Assembly (NCBI RefSeq): GCF_028858725.1 | Contig: NC_084759.1 | Span: 98,514,362-98,578,361, forward strand | DNA: 64,000 bases | Source: Colius striatus | Lineage: Eukaryota; Chordata; Aves; Coliiformes; Coliidae | Direction of reading: 5' to 3' | In this document: one piece after another, positions 48,949 through 59,837 of the stretch | Layout of the letters: every line of letters starts with the position of its first letter | Position numbering within the stretch: the first letter of the stretch is position 1 | Notes under the pieces: model-generated | What the model was told of the DNA's origin: nothing | Databases searched by the model: none | What the model saw: the letters and a program-made list of their open reading frames with translations, nothing else | Program-made: the position numbers and the translations under genes

Positions 48949-48984
48949 TCGGCTCGGCCCGGCCCGGCCCGGCCCGGCCCGGCC
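48949..48984. repeat. CGGCC pentamer array upstream of JAM2
   Basis: Six to seven copies of CGGCC in tandem (GGCTCGGCCCGGCCCGGCCC...), about 130 bp upstream of the JAM2 ATG, next to a G9 run at 48922-48930. Such sequence can fold into G-rich structures and is unstable in length. Confidence 0.85.
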
Positions 48985-50051
48985 TCGCTTCGCCCTGGGG
49001 GAGGCAACTGTCAGCAGGTGCTGCTGCTCGAGCACACGGTCCGCTAATCTCTGCCTCATCCTCCGCAGCCACCGCAAAACTTTTAACGTGTCCGAGGAGG
49101 CGGCTGCGAGCGGCGGGAGCCGCGGCGGGGCTGCGCTCTGGCCGCCCGCCCGCCCGCCCTTCCCCAGGGCGCTTCGGAGCGGGGGCCGCGGCGGGAGGCA
49201 GCTCCGCGCCAGCTCCGATCGCATCGTCTTCCTTCTCAGCCCCCGCGCATCCCGGGGCTGTATTGTGTTGTATTCAGCAGCTTTTTCCCCTTCCTTGTTT
49301 CTTTATTTTAAACTGTGAGATCCTCACAAGCTCAAGGACATTTGTTGCAACAGAATAAACTTTTCATCACGAAAAGCTTAAGCTTCACAAAGAAAACCAT
49401 AGGCCCTGTTGGTACATTTCCCGACGTCAGCCCTAACTGGGGTGGAAGTAGGAATAACGGTGAAATCACGAAGCAAAAGATGATCCGAATGAGAAGAGAG
49501 CGATGTAGTGACGAGTTACTGTTTTAAGGCTGTAAACGAAGCCACAGTAGCTCCTTGTGCCTGTGCTGCTGGGATGGAAAAAGCCCCACCGACCCATGGG
49601 CCAGTCTTGTTAACTGGCAGAAGATGGGCTATGCCATGACCTGTAAAGCCTTTGTAACTGTTAGTTTATACCAGCCTCGGAGATTCTTGATGAAATATAC
49701 AAGAGGTGCAATGGCCCTTTAAATTTATGAATTGAGGAAAATTACTCATTGTGACAGTTAACTGTGCATCTGAGTAGCTTCTAATGACATCTTAAAAATA
49801 CATTACCACTGATGTAATACAGTTCTATGACAAGAAAAGCATTTATCTGATACTCAGAGCAGCAACATTGGCTAGATTTTGTTAGACTGTAGCAAAATGA
49901 GAAAATACTATTTATAAATAAAATCTCTAACAGCTATTTTAACGGAGACTAAAAAAGTTGGATACCATGGTGCTCCTCATGTCAAATCTTATTAGCTTAT
50001 TTTTTTCACGTGTTTAGAATACAAGTAATATTTTTTTTTTAAATTGTATTT

Positions 50052-50580
50052 ATCATAGAATCATAAGGGTTGGAAGGGACCTCGAAAGATCATCTAGTCC
50101 AACCCACCTGCCAGAGCGGGACCACCTAGAGTAGGTCACACAGGAACTCATCCAGGGAGGTTTTGAATGTCTCCAGAGAAGGAGACTCCACGATCCATCT
50201 GGGCAGCTCATTCCAGTGTTCATTCAACCTTACAGTGAAGTTTTTTCCCTGTGTTTCTTTGGAACCTCTTATATTCCAGCTTGAACCTATTGCCCTTTGT
50301 TCTTTCATTGGACATCACTGAGAACAGCCTGGCTCCATCCTCCTGACACTCGCCCTTTCTGTATTTGTAAACATTAATGAGGCCAACCCTTAGTCTCCTT
50401 CAAGCTGAAGAGCTCCAGCTCCCTCAGCCTTTCATCATAAGGGAGATGCTCCACTCCATCATCTTGGTGGCCCTGCGCTGAACTCTCTCCAGCAGCTCCT
50501 TGTCCTTCTTGAACTGAGGGGCCCAGAACTGGACACAATATTCCAGGTGTCTCACAAGGGCAGAGTAGAGGGGGAGAAGT
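50052..50580 (-). mobile_element. CR1 LINE 3' fragment, minus strand
   Basis: Opens ATCATAGAATCATAAGGGTT on the plus strand. It differs from the 3.8-kb copy in several blocks (ACCTCGAAAGATCATCTAGT), so it belongs to another CR1 subfamily. Confidence 0.9.
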
Positions 50581-51143
50581 CCAGTATATATTGGCAGTAC
50601 AACAGTGATATGCATTTAAGAAAATGAAAACTATTCCATAGGCAACAGAAAAGTTCTTTGAGCGGCCCAGCACATGGTAACTTTAAGCATAACACAACAT
50701 TTAATTGATTGCTGTAGGACTGCTTTATTGTTCAGAGGCACACAGTGACTGAAATGCTGTGTTGATACAAAATTTAAATGTATGAGAGAAAAAGTATAGA
50801 GATGGGGAATGTTAAGAAATGGGAGTTTGTAATTAAATTAAGTGAAGACACAGCTGATAGGATGACTCCTAAAGCTGATGCAATGACAATGAATCAATGA
50901 GGGGAATGAAGAGATTACTCATGAGGAGAAAGTATCCCATTTGACAATGAGATGAAGGTTAGGCTAGCACAGTAGCCTTTCCACCACAGTAAACATTCAG
51001 TTATAACTGTCTAGCTACATAGACTCATAATGAGGATTTAATTTGGATTTCATTAACATGACTCATACCACAATAAATCCACTTAAATGAATACGTTTAC
51101 ATACATATGAGGTCATTTTTCTGTTCACTGTTTTGTTTCCCTT

Positions 51144-51185
51144 GCAAGTGAAGTAGTGTACAGGGCAAGTGAAGTAGTGTACAGG
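51144..51185 (+). repeat. Perfect 21-bp tandem duplication
   Basis: GCAAGTGAAGTAGTGTACAG plus G occurs twice without a spacer. Confidence 0.95.
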
Positions 51186-53687
51186 GTTGTCTTCTCCATG
51201 TTTCTCTGACTTTCTAGTACTGTCACAGTTTCTTTACATTACTCTCTTTTATTTCAGCAATAACTATATCACCATTTCTCTGCTTGCTTCATACAACTGC
51301 AGGAAACATCAGCAACTAAATACGAATATTCTGAATGCATTTAAAGAATTACTGTAAAAGTGGGTGTAGTGCATATAGTACATTTAATATAGGTACTTGT
51401 TCTGTGTTTGCTGAACAATGGTACTCTTCAAAATACTGTCAGGTACTTTGTTACAAAAGACTGTTATCCATATTTCTAATCTTAAGCTAAATATAGTAAA
51501 GTATTTTCATTAAACAGCAGATAGAGCCCAACATGGAAGGATTCATCTGAGATGCTTAGTTTAACAGTTATTCTTGGAGAGCTTTCCATAGAGATTCCTC
51601 TTTGGAATAATAAAAATAGTCTATAATTAACATCTGCACAGAGGATACCAGTCAAGAATAGCTATCTTATTTTGTAATAACTATTCTAGTCAAGTTCTTT
51701 GTGAAGAAAAGCCTTTAAGAATTGTGTGGAAGTGCAACTTGATTTCAAGACTCGGATGCTTCTTAATGATCTCAGTAATTCATAAACCAAAAGATGACTC
51801 CCATTTTGTTATATGGTATTTTAGATAAATCTACATTCTTACACCGCAGTGGAATTCCTTCCCCTTTTAATGAAACTTTCTATTGCAAATCTGGAGTGCT
51901 GGTGATAATCTGTTCTAACAATACAAGTTTACTCTTTTTATTATGGTACCATCACTCTTTTAAAGAGCGTTGTGAAAAAACAGTTTTTAAAAATAATTTG
52001 CAAAAATTCTGTGAAACACTTTAAGCCAAAACTCCAGCTCTTCACTTTGGGAATGTTTCATTTTTCTCAGCTAGAGGATGATAAAAATGAATATAGAGAA
52101 ATTAACCTATATTAAGAAAATACGCTTTCTGATGTTTTCTCCACTCAAAATGGGTTTTTGTTTTTGCAGGGAGAACAAAATCAAATCACCCTACATCTAT
52201 TTTTCTACTGCTCCGTGATGTCATGAAGAATACAGCTCTTAAGATGTAGTTGCACACCATGTGGTCTTCCAAGGAAATTGCTGCCTCTGGCTATGGATTA
52301 CTGCTACTCTTTCACTTGTTCACAGAAACGAGCATATAAAGCTGTACTTCAAGCCAGGTCACTGAAATAATATGAATAAGTCAAAATCTCTTAGCAATAT
52401 TTATCCTGCAATTTGTATCACTTCCATGATCTTATGTTCAGCACCTTGCATAGCTCTGCTACAGTTGTCTACCTAGAGGGTAAGCAGTGAGAAACCACTG
52501 AGAATGGCAAAGAAGGATGGAGAGGGCTAGAACTTTTAAGCCAGTTTTGGTTTTGAAGCAATGTGTAAGTGAGCTCAGAACTGGCTTTAAGGCAATAAAC
52601 TGTCAGTTTATAATTTATGCATTAGTGTTGGGTCACATACTATGGCATAAGAGCAGTTATGGGGTTCCTATTGTCTTCTAGGACAACCTCTAATTTTCTG
52701 CCAATTATAAAATAACATCTATGGTTTTCTTGAAAGTCAAACAATTTTATGAAGACCAATATGTTGTAATTATTCTTGGACAGTTTTGTTACCCATCTTT
52801 TCTGCCTACCACAAACATGCTCAGTGTTGCAACACACTAAAAGCTACTGGATTTCAACCAGACCCTTCTGAGAGTACTTCTCAGTTAGAAAGCTTTTTAT
52901 TCTTTTGGCATCGAGGTATCAGTAGCTGGGAATTGCCAAAGGCCTGTATGTTCCCCCCAAGGCTGCTGACAGAACCACGTTTGGCAGCTGAGAATAACCC
53001 CCTGGCTGGCCCTCAGCTCAGTCCATGGGATTTGACCCAGGGCATTTTAAAACTCCTCTCACAGGAGCCTCAAGTAAATATGCTGTAGTAAACAAAGAAA
53101 TTGTATTACAGTTGTGATCCAGCTATGCCAGCTTATTAAAAATATGCTTATCAAAAATAAGCTTAAAGACTGAACTTTTTAATTAGCCCCAAAACTATGT
53201 TAATGTTTCTCTTTTCTGCTTTTGTCCAAGGGCTGAAGAAATGCCAGCCAAAACCTGGATGAAATTTCCAGCAGCTTTGGATATCTTTTGGTTTCCACTG
53301 GGAGGTGTGTGTAAATCTTTGCAGTGTCACTCTTGTCTGAGGATTAGCGAAGGCAGAAAGCTATGATTGTGCTCCACCTGTAGTTTTCATCGTGTTACAA
53401 GCCCCAAACAGAATTTTATTTGCATTGTGCTTCCAGAGTGACATCAAACAAATGGAAGGAAGGAACGGATATTCTACCACAATTTTTCTGAAGATTAAGC
53501 TGAATAAAGAGTTGAAAATACTTGTACAAAAGACATAGAGATTATAAAGTGTCAGTTTAAAACAGAGGGACAGACATATAGTTGAGTATCAAATAGCATT
53601 TTACTCTTGTTGTTCAAGACTTCTTCAGCATGACAGAGTAGGTTTGTTTCTGTCTTTCATTGTCTGAACATTTTGAATTTATCTCCT

Positions 53688-54745
53688 TGGGGTGGTTTAG
53701 CCCTGGCTGGGTGTCAGATGCCCACCAAGTCATTCTATCATTCTCCCTCCTCAACTGGACAAGGGGAGATAGAAATACAACAAAGGGCTTCTGCGTCAAG
53801 GTAAGCACAGGGAGGCTGCTCACCAATTAGCGTTGTGGGCAAAACAGACTCAATTTGGGGAGAATTGGTTTGATTTATTAATGAACCATCAAAACAGAGC
53901 TGGGAAATAAGAAAAAAAAAAACCCAACTTAAAACACGTCCCCCAGTGCCACCTCTTTCTTGGACTCTCCCTTCTTCCTCCCCCTCAGCAGCATAGAGGG
54001 ATGAGGAATGGAGTTACAGGCAGTTCATTACAGGTGGACTTCACTGCTGCTTTTTCTCAGGAGTTGGACTTCTCACACTACCCAGTGTTGCAGCGTGGGG
54101 TCTCTCCCGCGGGCTACAGTTCTTCACAAACTGCCCAAGCGTGGGTCATCCACGCGGAGAACAGTCCTTCAGGAACAGAGTGCTCCAGTAAGGGTCCCCC
54201 ATGGAGTCACAAATCCTTCCAGCAAACGTGGTCTGGTGTGGACTCCTTTCTCCACATGTTCCCAGGTCCTACCAGGAACTTGCTCCAGGGTGAGCTTCCC
54301 ATGGAGTCACAGCCTCCTTCAGGCATCCACCCGCTCCAGTGTGGGGTCCTTCATGGGCTGTGAGTGAATCTCTGCTTCCCAGTGGCCTCCAGGGACTGCA
54401 AGAGCGCAGCTACCTCACCACGGCCTGCACCAAAGCTCACAGGGGAGTCTCTCTTCCAGTGCCTGGGCACCTCCTCCCCCTCCTCTCTACTGACCTTGGT
54501 GTATGTGATGTTGTTCTCACATTCTGACTCCCTTCTGCTGCTGCTGCAGTTTAGCACCTGCATAGCAACTTCTTCCCCTTCTCAAATACATTAATCACAG
54601 AGGCATTACCTCAGTCACTAATTGGCCAGGCCTTGGTCAGTGTAGGTCTATCTTAAAACTGGCTGGCACTGGCTCTATAAGCTACAGGGGAAACTTCTAG
54701 CAGCTCTTTTTAAAAGAAATATGGTCACACAAAACCACCCCTCAC
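53688..54745 (-). mobile_element. LTR of an avian endogenous retrovirus, minus strand
   Basis: On the plus strand it runs from GGTTTAGCCCTGGCTGGGTG through GGCAAAACAGACTCAATTTG (normally beside the reversed poly(A) signal) and a series of ~55-bp units with GCTCCAGT and CCATGGAGTCAC motifs, to TGGCTCTATAAGCTACAGGG. About 1 kb, non-coding. Confidence 0.75.
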
Positions 54746-55050
54746 CTTTGTGAATCATGTATCTAACAATTATCATAAAAATCCTCATTTGTCACACAAT
54801 CTTCACTCACATTAACAAAAAAACAAGTCACCACACCAAAATGAAAATAACATCATCACAACATCGAATGAAAGTGGACAATTTACAGACAATCCACCCC
54901 TCATCCCTTCACCACAAATAACCAAAATTCTTCATGACCATTCCATTTTCTAATATCACTTAGTCCATGTTTTGCCCATTACTTCTCTCAATTACTGTCT
55001 TTATCTTGAAATCCTCATAATCCTTGAGCCCCACACTGTGTGCCAAAAAG

Positions 55051-55633
55051 GACTGTGATGGGTTGAGTTTTGCTGGATACCAGGTGTCCTCCAAGCTGCT
55101 CTATCACCACCCTCCTCAGCAAGCCAGGGAGAAGAGAAAATAAGATGGAAGCCTCATGGGTTGAAATAAAGACAGTTTAATAAAGTAGTAGGCAAGGCCA
55201 TGCACATGAAAGCAGGGGGAAATGAAGATGTGACTATCTCCTTCCCATCAGCAGTGATGTCTGGCCACTCCCCAGGCAGCAGGGTTACAACACGCAGAGT
55301 GGTTGCCTCTAAAGACAAACGTAAATCATGAGGACTGCCTCTTCCTCCTCCTCTCCTTGAGTTTATATTTCTAAGCTGACATCATATGGTATGAAGTATC
55401 TCTTAGGTCAGCCTGGGTCAGCTGTCCTGGCCATGTCTCCTCCCAGGATCCTGCCCACCCCTAGCCTACCAGTAAAGCTAGGGGGAAGAAGTGTCAGAGA
55501 GGCAGCCTCCATATTGTGTGAGCAGTAGCCAAAACACTGGCGTGCTGTCAACACATTTCTAGCTACCAGTAAAAGGCACAGCACTTTGAGGGCTGCTATG
55601 GAAATTACCACATTCTCAGTCAGTCCCAATACA
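55051..55633 (-). mobile_element. Second, shorter LTR copy, minus strand
   Basis: Begins GTGATGGGTTGAGTTTTGCT, passes TCCTCAGCAAGCCAGGGAG and a TTTAATAAAG stretch, and ends at CCCAATACA, the reverse of the family's 5' end. It lacks the internal repeated units of the copy at 53.7 kb. Confidence 0.65.
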
Positions 55634-55764
55634 CTCGTCATACAGTAAAAATGTTCTTTTTATACTTTACACTGTGATCTTTGGTGAGTTTTTTCTTACT
55701 ATTTAAACCAAAAGAGTTAAGTGATGTGATAATTGACTGCCTGTGACTCCTCAAGCCACAGAAC

Positions 55765-56472
55765 AGAATCATATAATCATAGAATGGTAGGGCTTGGAAG
55801 GGACCTTTAGAGATCATCTGGTCCAACTGCCCCGCAGAAGCAGGTTCACCTAGATCAGGTCACAAAGGAACGTGTCCAGGTGGGTCTTGAAGACCTCCAA
55901 GGAAGGAGACTCCACACCCTCCCTGGGCAGCCTGTGCCAGGGCTCTCTCACCCTCATACTAAAATAGTTTTTTCTTATGTTTAAATGGACCTTTCCGTGT
56001 TCCAGCTTCATCCTATTATCCCTTGTCCTATTGCTAGATACCATCAAAAAAAGTGGTGCCCCCAACCTCCTGACACCCACCATTTAGATATTTGTAAATA
56101 TTAATAAGATCACCTCTCAGTCTCCTCTTTTCTAGACTAAATAGCCCTAGTTCCCGCAGCCTTTCCTCATAAGGAAGATGCTCCAGTCCGCTGATCATCT
56201 TGGTGGCCCTGAGCTGGACTCTCTCCAGAAGTTCTCTGTCCCTCTTGAGCTGAGGAGCCCAGAACTGGACACAGAACTCCAGATGAGGACTCGGTAGGAC
56301 AGAGGAGAGGGGGAGCAGAACCTCCCTCGACCTGCTGGCCACACTCTTCTTCATGAATCCCACCCAGGATGCCATTGGCCTTCTTGGCCACAAGGGCACA
56401 TTGCTGGCTCATGTTCAGTTTATTATCAACCAGGACTCCCAGATCTCTCTCCGCAGAGCTGCTCTCCAGCAG
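55765..56472 (-). mobile_element. CR1 LINE 3' fragment, minus strand
   Basis: Starts AGAATCATATAATCATAGAA on plus. Minus-strand frames at 56034-56399 and 55850-56083 show the CR1 ORF2 C-terminal end ([20 protein letters not shown]-like tail) with frameshifts. Confidence 0.92.
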
Positions 56473-56640
56473 AATAGAAAGCTAATAGAAATGACGTGGT
56501 AAAATGACATAAATAATAATAACATCTTTGTGTTTTCTCATGACTTTTCACCTCAAGGCTACATAAACTGTTTTATATATGCTACAGTAAGCCTGGTGCC
56601 CTAAAGAGTAAGTTGTAGTCAAACAATTACAGCAATGTAG

Positions 56641-57072
56641 GGTTACAAAGATTAGTAGAGGACTGAAGCCTCTCTCTTATGGGGAAAGGCTAACAGACCT
56701 GGGGCTATTTAGCCTGGAGAAGGTTGAGAGAGGACCTTATCAACACTTATAAAGGCCTAAAGGGTGAGTGTCAAGAGGACGGGACAATTCTTTTTTCTGT
56801 AACACCCAGTGACAGGACAAGGGGTAATGGACACAAGCTGGAACACAAGAAGTTCCACTTGATCATGAGGAGAAACTTCTTTCATGTGAGGGTGAGGGAG
56901 CCCTGGCACAGGCTGCCCAGGAAGGCTGAAGAGTCTCCTTCTCTGGAGGTTTCAAAACCCACCTGGATGTGTTTCTGTGTGACCTTATTGAGATGAACCT
57001 GTTTTAGCAGAGGGTGGGGCTGGATGATCTCTAGAGGTCCTTTCCAAGCCCTGCCGTTCTGGATTTCTGTGA
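56641..57072 (+). mobile_element. CR1 LINE 3' fragment, plus strand
   Basis: Contains CTATTTAGCCTGGAGAAGGT and CCTGGCACAGGCTGCCCAGG and ends CTGCCGTTCTGGATTTCTGT. It lies about 170 bp from the minus-strand CR1 at 55.8-56.5 kb, forming an inverted pair. Confidence 0.9.
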
Positions 57073-57597
57073 AACAAAACAGCAGGATGACTGACCTGCT
57101 GAAATTCTTAGTCTATCAAATAATGCAATGAAGGGCACTGAATAGCTACTGTAGTTTTATGCACCTGTTTTTCTGGATGAGAGCCCGGGTATGCAGGAAA
57201 GCCAGCACCAAGTAGCAAAACAAGAGCCAGCTGTCCTGCTGCTCTGCAGACATGTTCACACAGAGGAAAATTCCTCGTCTATGACTGGCCCTTGCCAGTA
57301 TTAGTACATTTATTTTCTTGACGCTGTGTTGGATTACATCCTTTAGCTCTATTGGCACTAATTCAGTGTAAGCATTTGACATTGGCATTCTTGATGGCTG
57401 TTGTTATATTTTTGCCAACTGGGGATTGGGATGAAGACCACCATCAACTAAATTGTAAATCGTTGAAAAAAATTTGAGTTATTTCCACAAATTGAATACA
57501 TTTTATTGCAAACCATGGGTTTCCTACAGAGGCAGTAGCTAATTTCTGCTTGGCTTCAATCTTTTGAGGAAGAAAGTTGGCAGAGGGGTTTGCTGGG

Positions 57598-58297
57598 TTG
57601 ACTCTGGCTGGATGCAAGGTCCCCACCATGCTGCTTTATCACTATCCTCCTCAGCTGGACAGGGGGAGAGAAATATGGTGACAGGATCATGAGTCAAGAT
57701 ACAGACATGCAGAGATCATTCACCAATTACGTTCACAGACAAAACAGACTCAACTTGGGGAAAATAGTTTATTACCAATCAAACCAGAGCAGGGTAATGA
57801 GAAATAAAAACAAACCTTAAAACATCTTCCCCTCACACCTCCCCTCTTCCATTACTCAATTGTGATCTCTATTTCTCTAACTTTTCTCTCTGAGCAGAGG
57901 AACAGATAATGGGGATCATGGTCAGTTCATCACGTATTATCTTTGCCACTCTTTTCTCCTCCTCTAGTGTGGGGTTCCTCCCCTGGGAGACAGTCCTCAA
58001 TGAACTTCTACAATGAGTCCTTCACATGAACTGGAGCCAGCACGGGAATTTTCCATGTGGTTCAGTCCTTCAGGAACAGATTGCTTCAGGGTGAGTCTCA
58101 CTCCGTGTCACCAGTCCTGCCAGGAGCTGCAGCTGCTGCAGTGTGGGAACAGTCATAGCCTTCTTTGAGCATATCCACTTGCTCTGTCATGGGGTCTTCC
58201 ATGGGCTGCAGGTGGACCTCCTGCTTCTAACAGCTTCCTGTGGAAACCACCTCTGTAGCCCCCTGCTACTAAAACCTGGCCATACAAACCCAATACA
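57598..58297 (-). mobile_element. LTR of the same family as 53.7 kb, minus strand
   Basis: Starts GCTGGGTTGACTCTGGCTGG and ends ACAAACCCAATACA, so both family termini are present. Middle landmarks are GGCAAAACAGAC-like ACAAAACAGACTCAACTTGG and TCCATGGGCTGCAGGTGGAC. At ~700 bp it is internally deleted compared with the ~1.1-kb copy. Confidence 0.75.
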
Positions 58298-58507
58298 GGA
58301 TGTCAGTGATGTTAAAAGGGAGCTGGCAATGAGGAGCTGGAGTTATGTGGAAACTCAGTGGCTTGAGCATGGCGTGACCTGGCCTGTGGCTTTCCCACAG
58401 CACGGAGCTGGGCCCCAAAGACCCTTTCTATCAGCCAACAGCACATTCTTCCAAAAGATGCCAGTTTTGGGGATGACCTTACTGTCCAGGGTAATGAGGC
58501 CTGTTAC

Positions 58508-59500
58508 AATCCTAGAATCATTTTGGTTGGAAAAGAACTTTAAGCTCATCAAGTCCCAATCGCTAACCTCACGCTGCCAAGCCTGTGTCCCTCAGCACCT
58601 CACCTACAAGCCTTTTAAATATCTCCAGGGATGGTGACCGCACTCCTTCCCTGGGCAGCCTGTTCCAATGCTTAATAACTCTCTCAGTGAAAAAGTTCTT
58701 CCTCATCTCCAATCTAAACCTCCCCGGTGCAACTTGAGCCCATTTCCTTGTGTCCTATCATTCATTACTGAAGAGACTGACCCCTACCTCACTAAAACTC
58801 CCTTTCACGTAGTTGTAGAGAGTGATCATGTCTCCCCTCAGCCTCCTCTTCTCTGAGCTAAACAGCTCCAGCTCTCTCAGCCACTCCACATAAGTTTTGT
58901 GCTCCAGACTCTTTGCCAACTTCATTGCCTGTCTCTGGACATGCTCCAGCACCTCCACATCCTTCTTGAAGTGAAAGGCCCCAAAATGAACATAGTATTC
59001 AAGGTGTGGCCTCAGCAGCACAGAGCATAAGGGTACAATCACTTTCCCATAGTCCTGCTGGCCATACTATTGCTGATACAAGCCAGGATGCCATTGGCTT
59101 TCTTGGCCACCTGGGCAAACTGCTGGCTCATATTCAGCCAGCTGTTGATTAACATTCCCAGGTCCTTTCTGCAGGACAGCTTTCCAGCCACTCTGTCCCA
59201 GGACTGCAGTGTTGCATGGGATTGTTGTGGCTGAAGTGCAGGATCCCTGCACTTGGTCTTGTTGAACTTCACGCAATTGGCCTCAGCCCATCGATCCAGC
59301 CTGTCCAGGTCCCTCTGAAGAGACTTCCTGTCCTCAAACAGGTCTATGCACCCACATAGTGTGGTGTCAACTGCGAATTTACTGAGGGTGCACTCAGTCC
59401 CCTCATCTAGATCATTGATAAAGATGTTAAACAGAACAGGTCCCAACACTGAGCCCTGGGAACACCAGTGGTGACTGCTAACTGGATTTAACTCCATTCA
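58508..59500 (-). mobile_element. Older CR1 LINE fragment, ~1 kb, minus strand
   Basis: Starts CCTAGAATCATTTTGGTTGG on plus. The minus-strand frame at 59039-59497 has the reverse-transcriptase phrase [20 protein letters not shown]; the expected catalytic Ala-Asp-Asp box is altered (FAVDT), and the downstream part continues in a different frame (58758-59042). It is inactive and ends about 280 bp before the MRPL39 start codon. Confidence 0.93.
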
Positions 59501-59701
59501 CCAAATGTTGTGTCAAAGGAGTGGCAAGGGGCCATGCGTTCACCCACAGCGTGGCGGAACACAGACCATAGGGCCTCTGAAGAAACAGTGACAAGCTGAG
59601 GGCCAGGAGGGCAAGCTCCTGAAGCCCCGAGTCCTCGCTGCCCCCGCGCTGCGTCTCCGACTCCGGCCCCTCGGTGCCGCCTGGCGGCCGTGAGCGAAAA
59701 G

Positions 59702-59706
59702 CCAAT
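59702..59706 (+). promoter_or_regulatory. MRPL39: CCAAT box of MRPL39
   Basis: AGCCAATCGGAACCG, a good NF-Y site context, in the promoter island. Confidence 0.5.
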
Positions 59707-59785
59707 CGGAACCGCGCTGCCGCCGCCGGTGTTTCCGCCGGAGCCGTGGAGGAGGCACCGGGGTGGCGGCGGGACTTGGCGGAAC

Positions 59786-59837
59786 ATGGCGGCGCGCTTG
59801 GCTGGGCGCTGCCTGTGGGGCGGGCGCCAGGGACGCC
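59786..59837 (+). CDS. MRPL39: MRPL39 exon 1 (targeting sequence)
   Basis: Encodes [17 protein letters not shown] and one base of the next codon; donor CGCC|GTGAGT. Exon 2 completes the Arg codon, giving RFISTA as in mammalian RFIATS. Confidence 0.85.

Larger units (their letters stand above)
48370..49250 (-). promoter_or_regulatory. JAM2: CpG-island promoter of JAM2
   Basis: A sharp GC-rich, CpG-dense block spanning the JAM2 signal-peptide exon and its 5' side. No TATA box is seen. The minus-strand frame stays open without an ATG for 63 codons upstream of the JAM2 ATG. Confidence 0.85.
48819..59785. other. JAM2-MRPL39 intergenic region, transposon cluster
   Basis: Beyond the JAM2 island, 49.3-53.6 kb holds one CR1 and a small tandem duplication but no gene I can support. 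From 53.7 to 59.5 kb the DNA is largely CR1 and LTR copies. Open frames here (for example 54001-54367 and 58143-58637) fall inside or across repeats. Confidence 0.7.

Noticed and set aside
48633-49007. JAM2 frame extended 63 codons upstream of the ATG
   Set aside because: The frame is open but has no ATG (its first possible start is TTG), and it is Pro/Gly/Arg-rich from the CGGCC array. The ATG at 48818 begins a proper signal peptide.
54001-54367. Two overlapping ~120-codon plus-strand frames
   Set aside because: Both lie inside the LTR at 53.7 kb, antisense to it, and reflect its internal repeats.
58143-58637. 164-codon plus-strand frame
   Set aside because: It crosses the boundary from an LTR to a CR1 element, so it is not one gene.
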